Of a DNA stretch of 64,000 nucleotides, positions 53,699 to 64,000 are shown one piece after another (positions within the stretch are counted from its first letter, which is position 1; each line of letters begins with the position of its first letter). The position numbers were made by a program, and so were the translations under genes. A model generated the notes under the pieces. It was not told the DNA's origin, searched no databases, and worked only from the letters and a program-made list of their open reading frames with translations. The stretch lies in NCBI RefSeq assembly GCF_028994805.1, contig NZ_JAJQQP010000007.1, positions 205,468 through 269,467 of the forward strand, given 5' to 3'. This DNA comes from Promicromonospora iranensis (lineage in GTDB: Bacteria; Actinomycetota; Actinomycetes; Actinomycetales; Cellulomonadaceae).

Positions 53699-54829
53699 AT
53701 GAAGTTCAGGGTCGAGCGCGACGTCCTCGCCGATGCCGTGACATGGACCGCTCGCACGCTCCCCACGCGCCCGCCGGCTCCGGTCCTCGCCGGCGTCCGC
53801 ATCGAGGCTGATGCTCAGGGCGTCATCAACCTGGCGAGCTTCGACTACGAGACGTCTGCGCGCTCGGAGATCCCTGCCGAGGTCGCGGAGCCGGGCACCG
53901 TCCTGGTCTCCGGTCGCCTGCTGGCCGAGATCTCGCGGGCACTGCCCAACAAGCCTGTGGACGTAGCGCTCGAGGGCAACAAGGTTGTCGTGACCTGTGG
54001 GGCCAGCCGATTCACACTCCTCACCATGCCTGTGGACGAGTACCCGGCTCTGCCGGGTCTCCCCGAGGTCAGCGGCACCGTCTCCGGTGACGCGTTCACG
54101 CACGCCGTCGCCCAGGTGACCGTCGCGGCCAGCCGCGACGACACCCTGCCGCTGCTGACCGGCGTGCGGGTGGAGATCGAGGGTGAGCGCATCACCCTCC
54201 TGTCCACGGACCGTTACCGCCTGGCCCTCCGTGAGCTCACCTGGACCCCGGCGACCCCGGGCTTCTCCGCCGTGGCTCTCGTCCGTGCACGCACGCTCAG
54301 CGACGTCGCCAAGTCCCTCGGCTCCGGGGGGCTCGTGAACGTCGGGTTGTCCACAGGCCAGGGCCTTGACCTCGTGGGCTTCGAGGCCGGCGGTCGCCAG
54401 ACCACATCACAGCTGGTCGAGGGTGACTACCCCGCCGTTCGTCGGCTCTTCCCGGACAGCACGCCGATCCACGCCGTGGTGGCCACCGCGCCCCTGATCG
54501 AGGCCGCCAAGCGTGTGAGCCTCGTCGCGGAGCGCAACACCCCGATCCGCCTCTCGTTCAGCGACGGACAGGTCGTGCTCGACGCCGGCCACGGTGACGA
54601 CGCACAAGCCTCCGAGGCCTTGGAAGCGGTCCTGGTGGGCGAGGACATCGCGGTGGCGTTCAATCCGCAGTTCCTGCTCGACGGGCTCGGCGCACTGGGT
54701 ACTGATTTCGTTCGACTGTCGTTCACTCACCCCAACAAGCCGGTCGAGTTCACCGGTCAGGGCAGCCTGGACGGCGAGGACGACTCCGCCTATCGGTACC
54801 TGCTGGTCCCGATCCGCTTCACTGGCTGA
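53699..54829 (+). CDS. dnaN: DNA polymerase III sliding clamp beta subunit
   Basis: 376 residues; GAGGAG before ATG. Three-domain clamp: MKFRVERDVLADAVTWTART, LSTDRYRLALRELTW, and C-terminal GDEDDSAYRYLLVPIR-type ending (DSAYRYLLVPIRFTG). Confers processivity to the replisome. Ends at a 13-bp hairpin. Confidence 0.97.
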   Translation: MKFRVERDVLADAVTWTARTLPTRPPAPVLAGVRIEADAQGVINLASFDYETSARSEIPAEVAEPGTVLVSGRLLAEISRALPNKPVDVALEGNKVVVTCGASRFTLLTMPVDEYPALPGLPEVSGTVSGDAFTHAVAQVTVAASRDDTLPLLTGVRVEIEGERITLLSTDRYRLALRELTWTPATPGFSAVALVRARTLSDVAKSLGSGGLVNVGLSTGQGLDLVGFEAGGRQTTSQLVEGDYPAVRRLFPDSTPIHAVVATAPLIEAAKRVSLVAERNTPIRLSFSDGQVVLDAGHGDDAQASEALEAVLVGEDIAVAFNPQFLLDGLGALGTDFVRLSFTHPNKPVEFTGQGSLDGEDDSAYRYLLVPIRFTG

Positions 54830-54832
54830 CGA

Positions 54833-54861
54833 GACGGGGCGCTCCGGCGGAGCGCCCCGTC
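54833..54861 (+). terminator. Terminator after dnaN
   Basis: GACGGGGCGCTCC / GGAGCGCCCCGTC, 13-bp perfect stem, loop GGC. Confidence 0.8.
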
Positions 54862-54958
54862 ATCCACAGCTCACACCCATCAGACTGGACAGCCAGCCTG
54901 CACCAAGGACGGCCGCCACGAGCGAGGCCGTTGATCGACCCTGGAGGAATTCACGCAC

Positions 54959-55855
54959 ATGGTCACCCACATCGGCCTGGTCGGCCTGGGGAAGATGGGC
55001 AACAACATGCGGTCCCGCCTGCGCAAGGGCGGCATCGAGGTCACCGGGTTCGATCCGCGTCCGGAGGTGTCGGACGTCCCGACGCTCGCCGACCTCGCGG
55101 CCGCGCTCCCGGCGGACAAGCGAGTCGTCTGGGTGATGGTCCCTGCGGGTGAGCCGACGCGCGGGGTGCTCGACCAGCTCGCCGAGATCCTCTCCGAGGG
55201 CGACATCGTCATCGAAGGCGGAAACTCGCACTACGTCGAGGACCAGGAGCGCGCCGCAGAGCTCGCGAAGAACGGCATCGGCTATCTCGACGTCGGTGTG
55301 AGCGGCGGTGTCTGGGGCCTGGAGAACGGGTACGGCCTCATGGTCGGCGGCGCGGCAGCGGACGTCGAGTCCGTCATGCCGGTCTTCGACGTGCTGCGTC
55401 CGGAAGGCCCCCGCGAGGAGGGCTTCGTGCACGCCGGCGGCGTCGGCGCCGGCCACTACGCCAAGATGGTCCACAACGGCATCGAGTACGGGCTCATGCA
55501 GGCCTACGCCGAGGGGTACGAGCTGCTTGCCGCCAAGTCGGACGTCATCACCGACGTGCACGGCACGATGAAGGCATGGAGCCGTGGCACCGTCGTGCGC
55601 TCCTGGCTCCTGGACCTCATGGTCAAGGCGCTCGCGCAGGACCCGAAGCTCGCCCTCCTGGACGACTGGGTCGACGACTCCGGCGAGGGCCGGTGGACCG
55701 TGGACGAGGGTATCGACATGGCCGTTCCGCTGCCCGTCATCTCCGCCGCGCTGTTCGCCCGCTTCGCCTCCCGCCAGGAGCAGTCGCCCGCCATGAAGGC
55801 GGTCGCCGCACTGCGTCAGCAGTTTGGCGGGCACGCGGTGAAGTCGGCCGAGTAG
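54959..55855 (+). CDS. gnd: 6-phosphogluconate dehydrogenase, short decarboxylating type
   Basis: 298 residues, the short GndA/YqeC class (about 300 versus about 470 in the long class). NAD(P)-binding [19 protein letters not shown], substrate loop [38 protein letters not shown], and catalytic [20 protein letters not shown]. Makes ribulose 5-phosphate plus NADPH. Typical actinobacterial insert between dnaN and recF. Confidence 0.92.
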   Translation: MVTHIGLVGLGKMGNNMRSRLRKGGIEVTGFDPRPEVSDVPTLADLAAALPADKRVVWVMVPAGEPTRGVLDQLAEILSEGDIVIEGGNSHYVEDQERAAELAKNGIGYLDVGVSGGVWGLENGYGLMVGGAAADVESVMPVFDVLRPEGPREEGFVHAGGVGAGHYAKMVHNGIEYGLMQAYAEGYELLAAKSDVITDVHGTMKAWSRGTVVRSWLLDLMVKALAQDPKLALLDDWVDDSGEGRWTVDEGIDMAVPLPVISAALFARFASRQEQSPAMKAVAALRQQFGGHAVKSAE

Positions 55856-55881
55856 CGCGCGGGACGTACGATCTCCTACCG

Positions 55882-57117
55882 ATGTACGTCTCCCACCTCT
55901 CCCTGCTGGACTTCCGGTCGTATGCGTCGGCCGACGTGGAGCTCGAGCCCGGGGTCAACGCCTTCGTAGGGCGCAACGGCCGGGGCAAGACCAACCTCGT
56001 TGAGGCGATCGGGTATGTCGCGACGCTCGGTTCGCATCGAGTGGCCACGGACGCGCCGCTCATCCGGTCCGGTGCCGATCGCGCTGTCGTGCGCACACGG
56101 ATCGTCCGGGGTGACCGGGCGAGCACGGTCGAGCTGGAGATCACCCAGGGCAAGGCGAACCGGGCGCGCATCAACCGCGGCCAGGCGGTGCGAGCGAGGG
56201 ACGTGCTCGGGGTGCTGCGCACGGTGCTCTTCGCGCCAGAGGACCTCTCCCTGGTCAAGGGAGAGCCGGACGGCCGGCGGCGCTTCATGGACCAGCTGCT
56301 GGTCTTGATGATGCCGCGCGTGTCCGCGGTGCTCTCCGACTACGAGCGCGTGCTCCGCCAGCGGTCCGCACTGCTGAAGTCGGCTCGGGCGTCGCGGCGC
56401 TCGAGCGGCTCGCCGCGAGCGGAGAGCGCTGCGGCGGAGCTCGCGACACTCGACGTGTGGGATGCCCGGCTCGCCGAGCTCGGGGCGGAGATCCTGTCGC
56501 TGCGGATACAGCTGGTCGACGCGCTCCGTCCGGCAGTGGCCGCGGCGTACGAGCAGGTGAGCGATGCCGACGGCGATGCGGAGATCGCGTATCGGTCATC
56601 TCTGCCAGCTCTCTCGGCAGGTAATCCACCGGAGTTGTCCACAGGGCCTGGGGATAACTTTGCGGATGTCGGACACCTGCGCGACCTGTTGCTGGAGGCC
56701 CTGGTCACAGCGCGGCCGCAAGAGCTGGAACGCGGTGTGAGCCTCGTCGGTCCGCATCGGGACGACCTCGTCCTCACCCTGGGTGGCTTGCCGGCCAAGG
56801 GGTATGCGAGCCATGGTGAATCGTGGTCGTTCGCCCTTGCGCTGCGTCTCGCGTCCTTCCGTCTTCTCGGAGGAGATCCGCAGAATTCGGCGGATTCACC
56901 CGCGTTCTGGGACCCCGACCTGGGTACGGATGCCGATCCCGTACTGATCCTCGACGACGTGTTTGCCGAACTCGACGTCCGGCGCAGGCAGAGGCTCGCG
57001 GACCTGGTGCTCCCTGCTCGCCAGGTACTGGTGACGGCGGCTGTGGCCGAGGACATCCCGGCCGCTCTGGAGGGCGTGCGGTTTCACGTGGAACCCGGGA
57101 CGGTGACCCGTGACTGA
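55882..57117 (+). CDS. recF: DNA replication/repair protein RecF
   Basis: 411 residues from ATG 55882. [20 protein letters not shown], Walker [38 protein letters not shown], and Walker [20 protein letters not shown]. Loads RecA at gaps. The 3' end contains a parS-like 14-mer. 8-nt overlap with dciA. Confidence 0.95.
   Translation: MYVSHLSLLDFRSYASADVELEPGVNAFVGRNGRGKTNLVEAIGYVATLGSHRVATDAPLIRSGADRAVVRTRIVRGDRASTVELEITQGKANRARINRGQAVRARDVLGVLRTVLFAPEDLSLVKGEPDGRRRFMDQLLVLMMPRVSAVLSDYERVLRQRSALLKSARASRRSSGSPRAESAAAELATLDVWDARLAELGAEILSLRIQLVDALRPAVAAAYEQVSDADGDAEIAYRSSLPALSAGNPPELSTGPGDNFADVGHLRDLLLEALVTARPQELERGVSLVGPHRDDLVLTLGGLPAKGYASHGESWSFALALRLASFRLLGGDPQNSADSPAFWDPDLGTDADPVLILDDVFAELDVRRRQRLADLVLPARQVLVTAAVAEDIPAALEGVRFHVEPGTVTRD
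57081..57094. other. parS-like site in recF
   Basis: GTTTCACGTGGAAC, one mismatch; read in RecF as FHVEPGT, the same peptide as the cca site. Confidence 0.6.
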
Positions 57118-57652
57118 AGACTCTCCACAGGGGCCTGTGGATAACTCTGAGCCTCCTCTGACACCCCCTTCCGAGGTCGCGCGCGCCGCGCTGAACCGCG
57201 CCAAGGCCGCAGCTCGGGCGCGTGGGCTGCGGCCCGGATCACCGTCGCGCCGCTCTCCCCTGGCCGAGCCGCGGTCGAGCGGATCGGGTCCGGGTGCACG
57301 TGATCCGCAGTTGCTCGGCTCCTTGGTCGGACGGCTGCTGCGTGAGAAGGGCTGGACCGAGGAGGTCTCCGTGGGCGGCGTCATGGGCCGCTGGCGCGAG
57401 GTCGTGGGCCCGGAGATCGCTGACCACTGCACGCCGGAGACCTTCGAGGACAAGGTGCTCGTGGTGCGGGCGGACTCGACGGCTTGGGCCACCCAGCTCC
57501 GACTGCTCGCGCCGACGCTGCGCCGGCGCATGGCGGAGGAGATCGGAGAGGGAGTGGTCGAGGAGGTCACGGTGCTCGGGCCTGCCGGCCCTGGCTTCCG
57601 GAAGGGGCCTCGATCCGTGCGGGGCCCCGGCCCGCGGGACACCTGGGGCTGA
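57110..57652 (+). CDS. dciA: DciA/DUF721-type replication helicase loader
   Basis: 180 residues from GTG 57110. Disordered N-terminus (1-65), then the DUF721 domain: [60 protein letters not shown]. Known to help load DnaB in bacteria lacking DnaC/DnaI. Synteny recF-dciA-gyrB is typical of actinobacteria. Confidence 0.88.
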   Translation: MTEDSPQGPVDNSEPPLTPPSEVARAALNRAKAAARARGLRPGSPSRRSPLAEPRSSGSGPGARDPQLLGSLVGRLLREKGWTEEVSVGGVMGRWREVVGPEIADHCTPETFEDKVLVVRADSTAWATQLRLLAPTLRRRMAEEIGEGVVEEVTVLGPAGPGFRKGPRSVRGPGPRDTWG

Positions 57653-57674
57653 CCGCCCGGTAGGAACCGCGCAG

Positions 57675-57714
57675 CAAGAAGGGCTCCCCGGCCGAGGCCG
57701 GGGAGCCCTTCTTG
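57675..57714. terminator. Bidirectional terminator after dciA
   Basis: CAAGAAGGGCTCCCCGGCC with GGCCGGGGAGCCCTTCTTG, 18-19 bp, 2-3 nt loop, between convergent genes. Confidence 0.85.
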
Positions 57715-57753
57715 GATCAGCCGCGCCGTAGCGTCAGCCAGAAACTACGTGGT

Positions 57754-58488
57754 TCACGCGTTCTGCAGGCGCTTGCGGGCCCAGACGAGGGCGACGCCAC
57801 CAGCGGCGAGCAGTGCGGCGAACCCGATGGCGCCACCGACGGTCGCACCGGTCGCGGCGAGCACCGGGGGCTCGTCAGAAGAAGGGCTGGGCGACGGCGA
57901 CGGCTCGTCGACCGGGGCTACGGGCGCGACGGACGCGTCCTCGGAAGGCTCGACGGCGGGCTCAGAGGGCTCCGGGGTGGGCTCGACGACCGGCTCGGAC
58001 GGCTCCGGGGTGGGCTCGACGGCGGGCTCGGAGGGCTCCGGGGTGGGCTCGACGACCGGCTCGCTGGGCGACGGCTCCGGCGTGGGCTCCGCATCGACGC
58101 AGGCCTCGATGGTGCCGGTGGCCGGGACCTTCTCGATGCCCCTCGGGGTCCGCGCCTCCTCGTTGCCCGGACCCCAGTTGAACTCTTCGCCGTCACTGGC
58201 GACGACGCTGGCCTCCCAGGTGTGCTCGATGGTCGAGTCCTCCACGACCACGGTGTCGGAGAGAGACTTGCTGAACGTCTCCTCGACATAGATCTTGCCG
58301 TCCACAACGAGAGTGAACTTGTTGTCGCCATCAGCGTAGTAGGCGAGGTTGTAGGTGATCGACGAACCCGCTTCGACGTCGCAGGCACTGCTGACGGCGG
58401 GGGTGTGGGCGGACGCGGGTGCCGCGCCGACGACGAGGCCGCCGAGCGTAAGAGCGGCAAGGGCGCCGCCCGCGAGGAATTTCTTCAC
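57754..58488 (-). CDS. Sortase-anchored surface protein (LAXTG type), inserted in origin region
   Basis: 244 residues from GTG 58488. Signal peptide (KKFLAGGALAALTLGGLVVG), a small beta-type domain (about 35-135), then Pro/Glu repeat EPTPEPSEPxV in 11-residue steps (about 138-180), a Ser/Pro stalk, and a sorting signal LAATGATVGG, hydrophobic helix, ARKRLQNA. LAXTG is the class E sortase motif of high-GC actinobacteria. Reverse strand relative to dciA and gyrB; an unusual member of this conserved block. Ligand unknown. Confidence 0.85.
   Translation of the reverse strand: MKKFLAGGALAALTLGGLVVGAAPASAHTPAVSSACDVEAGSSITYNLAYYADGDNKFTLVVDGKIYVEETFSKSLSDTVVVEDSTIEHTWEASVVASDGEEFNWGPGNEEARTPRGIEKVPATGTIEACVDAEPTPEPSPSEPVVEPTPEPSEPAVEPTPEPSEPVVEPTPEPSEPAVEPSEDASVAPVAPVDEPSPSPSPSSDEPPVLAATGATVGGAIGFAALLAAGGVALVWARKRLQNA
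57968..58066 (-). repeat. 33-bp tandem repeat encoding EPTPEPSEPxV
   Basis: Three consecutive 33-bp units (57968, 58001, 58034) with few differences, plus a degenerate fourth at 58067. Likely to vary in copy number between strains. Confidence 0.85.
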
Positions 58489-61186
<2,698 letters not shown>

Positions 61187-61193
61187 GGAATGA

Positions 61194-61225
61194 GCGCGCG
61201 AGCCCTTGCTGTTGGGCTCGCGCGC
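61194..61225 (+). terminator. Hairpin between gyrB and gyrA
   Basis: GCGCGCGAGCCC / GGGCTCGCGCGC, 12-bp perfect stem, 8-nt loop; probably an attenuator, separating gyrB and gyrA transcripts. Confidence 0.68.
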
Positions 61226-61326
61226 CCCCGAGCTACCGCCCACCAGGGTGTGCTGCGTCGGGCACGGACATGGCGGCCCAGGAGACGAAGTGACACGCCC
61301 ACCGGCGTGGAAAGGAAGTACAGACG

Positions 61327-63987
61327 GTGACGGACGAGACCCCCGGCGTGGAGAACTCCGACGACGGCATTCCCGTGGAGGACGCGCGAGTCGCGGTGCA
61401 CCACGGCCGTGTCCAGCAGGTTGACCTCCAGCTCGAGATGCAGCGGTCGTACCTCGACTACGCGATGAGCGTGATCGTGGGCCGCGCGCTGCCCGACGTG
61501 CGGGACGGCCTCAAGCCGGTGCACCGCCGTGTCATCTACGCGATGTACGACGGCGGCTACCGCCCTGACCGCGCGTTCTCGAAGTGCTCGCGCGTCGTCG
61601 GCGACGTCATGGGCAAGTATCACCCGCACGGTGACACCGCTATCTACGACACCCTGGTCCGGCTGGTCCAGGACTGGGTGCTGCGGTACCCGCTGGTGGC
61701 CGGCCAGGGCAACTTCGGCTCGCCGGGCAGCGACCCTGCTGCCGCCCCCCGGTACACCGAGTGCAAGATGGCACCGCTCGCCATGGAGATGGTGCGCGAC
61801 ATCGAGAAGGGCACCGTCGACTTCCGGCCGAACTACGACGGCCGTACGCAGGAGCCGGTGGTCCTTCCGGCGCGCATCCCCAACCTTCTGGTCAACGGAT
61901 CGGCCGGCATCGCCGTCGGGATGGCGACGAACATCCCGCCGCACAACCTGCGTGAGGTGGCGGACGGTGTGCGGTGGCACCTCGCTCACCCCGAGGCCAC
62001 TCGGGAGGAGCTGCTCGAGGCCCTTCTGCAGCGCATCAAGGGTCCGGACTTCCCGCAGGGCGCGCAGATCCTCGGTCACAGGGGCATCGAGGACGCGTAC
62101 CGCACGGGTCGTGGCTCCATCACCATGCGCGCCGTGGTGAACGTCGAGGAGATCCAGAACCGGGTCTGCCTCGTGATCACCGAGCTGCCGTACATGGTGA
62201 ACCCGGACAACCTGGCGCAGAAGGTCGCGGACCTCGTCAACGACGGCCGTATCCAGGGCATCGCGGACATTCGCGACGAGACCTCCGGCCGCACCGGTCA
62301 GCGCCTGGTGATCGTGCTCAAGCGGGACGCCGTGGCCAAGGTGGTGCTGAACAACCTCTACAAGCACACCCAGCTGCAGGAGAACTTCAGCGCCAACATG
62401 CTGGCACTGGTCGACGAGGTGCCGCGCACCCTGAGCATCGACGCGTTCGTGCGGCACTGGACCACGCACCAGATCGAGGTCGTGCGCCGGCGTACCGAGT
62501 ACCTCCTCAAGGAGGCGCAGGACCAGATCCACATCTACGAGGGCTACCTCAAGGCCCTCGACGCGCTCGACGAGGTCATCGCGCTGATCCGCCGCTCCCC
62601 TGACGCCGACGGCGCGCGGACAGGTCTGATGGACCTGCTCGCCATCGACGAGCAGCAGGCGAACGCCATCCTGGCTCTCCAGCTGCGTCGCCTGGCGGCC
62701 CTCGAGCGGCAGAAGATCCTCGACGAGCACGCCAAGCTGCAGACCCAGATCGACGACTACCTCGACATCCTCGCCAAGCCGGACCGCCAGCGGGACATCG
62801 TGGGCGAGGAGCTCGACGAGGTCACCGAGCGCTGGGGCGACGAGCGTCGGACCACGATCCTTCCGTACGACGGTGACATGTCGATGGAGGACCTCATCCC
62901 CGAGGAGGACGTCGTCGTCACGATCACCCGCGGCGGCTACGCCAAGCGGACGCGGACGGACAACTACCGCTCGCAGAAGCGCGGCGGCAAGGGTGTGCGC
63001 GGCACGCAGCTGCGCGAGGACGACATCGTGGACCACTTCTTCACGACGACGACCCACCACTGGATGCTGTTCTTCACCAACCTCGGCCGGGTCTACCGGG
63101 CCAAGGGTTACGAGCTGCCTGAAGGCAGCCGGGACTCCAAGGGCCAGCACGTCGCCAACCTGCTGGCGTTCCAGCCGGGCGAGAAGATCGCCCAGGTGCT
63201 CGACATCCCCGACTACGAGGCCGCGGAGTACCTGGTCCTTGCCACGCGTCGTGGGCTCGTCAAGAAGACCCGCCTGAGCGAGTACAACTCGCCGCGGTCG
63301 GGTGGGCTCATCGCGATCAACCTGCGGGAGGACGCCGACGGCGCCGCGGACGAGCTGGTCTCGGCCCGCCTCGTGAACGCCGACGACGACCTCATCCTCG
63401 TGTCGCGCAAGGGGCAGTCGATCCGCTTCCACGCGGACGACGAGTCGATCCGCCCGCTGGGTCGCGCCACGTCCGGTGTCACCGGGATGAAGTTCCGGGA
63501 GGACGACGAGCTGCTCTCCGCCGCCGTCGTCATCGACGGGGCCGATCTCTTCGTGGTGACCGAAGGTGGCTTCGCCAAGCGCACCCGCATCTCCGAGTAC
63601 CGGGTCCAGGGCCGGGGCGGCCTCGGCATCAAGGTGGCGAACCTTGTCGAGGCGCGCGGCGACCTGGTCGGGGCGCTCGTCACCTACACGGACGACGAGG
63701 TGCTCGTCATCATGGAACGCGGCAAGATCGTCCGTTCCGCCGTGGCGGAGGTCAATCTCACCGGGCGGAACACGCAGGGAGTAACCTTCGCAAAGCCGGA
63801 CAAGGGCGACAGGATCATCGCCGTCGCGCGTAACGCGGAACGTGAGGTCGCGGACGAGGCGGCAGGTGCTGTGGACGAGAACTCCGACGGTGACTCTGCG
63901 GAGCGGGTTACCGTGGAAGAGATTTCGAATCCCGAAGAGGTTCCGAGCAGCCCTGAGCAGGACAGCACTGGACGCGAGGACAGCTGA
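61327..63987 (+). CDS. gyrA: DNA gyrase subunit A
   Basis: 886 residues. Breakage-reunion domain with catalytic Tyr in [39 protein letters not shown], and the C-terminal beta-pinwheel with GyrA box QKRGGKG. The quinolone position equivalent to E. coli Ser83 is Thr and Asp87 is kept. Stop overlaps the next ATG by 1 nt. Confidence 0.98.
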   Translation: MTDETPGVENSDDGIPVEDARVAVHHGRVQQVDLQLEMQRSYLDYAMSVIVGRALPDVRDGLKPVHRRVIYAMYDGGYRPDRAFSKCSRVVGDVMGKYHPHGDTAIYDTLVRLVQDWVLRYPLVAGQGNFGSPGSDPAAAPRYTECKMAPLAMEMVRDIEKGTVDFRPNYDGRTQEPVVLPARIPNLLVNGSAGIAVGMATNIPPHNLREVADGVRWHLAHPEATREELLEALLQRIKGPDFPQGAQILGHRGIEDAYRTGRGSITMRAVVNVEEIQNRVCLVITELPYMVNPDNLAQKVADLVNDGRIQGIADIRDETSGRTGQRLVIVLKRDAVAKVVLNNLYKHTQLQENFSANMLALVDEVPRTLSIDAFVRHWTTHQIEVVRRRTEYLLKEAQDQIHIYEGYLKALDALDEVIALIRRSPDADGARTGLMDLLAIDEQQANAILALQLRRLAALERQKILDEHAKLQTQIDDYLDILAKPDRQRDIVGEELDEVTERWGDERRTTILPYDGDMSMEDLIPEEDVVVTITRGGYAKRTRTDNYRSQKRGGKGVRGTQLREDDIVDHFFTTTTHHWMLFFTNLGRVYRAKGYELPEGSRDSKGQHVANLLAFQPGEKIAQVLDIPDYEAAEYLVLATRRGLVKKTRLSEYNSPRSGGLIAINLREDADGAADELVSARLVNADDDLILVSRKGQSIRFHADDESIRPLGRATSGVTGMKFREDDELLSAAVVIDGADLFVVTEGGFAKRTRISEYRVQGRGGLGIKVANLVEARGDLVGALVTYTDDEVLVIMERGKIVRSAVAEVNLTGRNTQGVTFAKPDKGDRIIAVARNAEREVADEAAGAVDENSDGDSAERVTVEEISNPEEVPSSPEQDSTGREDS

Positions 63988-64000
63988 TGACGAGTGACAA
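63987..64000 (+). CDS. Start of next gene, cut by window edge
   Basis: ATG 63987 overlaps the gyrA stop (TGATG) and reads MTSD. Only four codons visible. Synteny suggests a DUF3566 membrane protein, which often follows gyrA in actinobacteria; not supported by sequence here. Confidence 0.4.

Overview
High-GC actinobacterial chromosome around the replication origin. Gene content and order (rpmH, rnpA, yidD, yidC, jag, rsmG, parA, parB on one side of dnaA; dnaN, gnd, recF, dciA, gyrB, gyrA on the other), many GTG/TTG starts and VSRET-encoding parS sites point to the order Micrococcales. A member of Promicromonosporaceae or Cellulomonadaceae is my best guess from style, not from a search.

Layout. 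1-3.8 kb: small accessory zone with two modules of secreted or lipid-anchored proteins of unknown role. One lipoprotein gene is broken by a one-base shift in a homopolymer, one gene runs off the window edge, and there is an orphan PDDEXK-like protein lacking catalytic residues. 4.1-15.6 kb: a ten-gene minus-strand Tad/Flp pilus operon (CpaB, TadZ, TadA, TadB, TadC, Flp-like pilin, two TadE-like, one TadG-like) ending in a 1532-residue membrane protein that joins two LysM domains to a cytoplasmic winged-helix/BTAD regulator. 16.0-16.9 kb: a sigma-factor-like gene. 17.1-26.2 kb: a plus-strand type IV secretion-like operon (TcpC-like, small pilin-like, PrgI-like, VirB4-like ATPase, VirB6/TrbL-like, secreted protein, M23 hydrolase) with no relaxase or coupling protein in view. 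A perfect TGTGA-N6-TCACA palindrome lies in the divergent promoter region between the sigma-like gene and this operon. The pair of export machines is the most unusual part of the window.

26.4-42.9 kb: mostly housekeeping. It holds an MFS pump with an inverted-repeat operator candidate, a SUKH protein, PRPP synthase, CCA-adding enzyme, NUDIX hydrolase, the DUF6049/MurJ/pseudokinase cell-wall block, trxB-trxA under a recognisable SigR-type promoter, an aminotransferase and a D-Ala-D-Ala ligase-like enzyme.

43.0-64 kb: the partition and origin region. ParB, a ParA with about 520 extra N-terminal residues, a roughly 1 kb gene-free centromere with several parS sites (about ten parS or parS-like sites in the whole window), the rsmG-to-rpmH block, dnaA flanked by DnaA boxes, oriC, and dnaN through gyrA. 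A sortase-anchored surface protein is inserted in reverse between dciA and gyrB. No rRNA, tRNA, CRISPR array or insertion sequence was seen.
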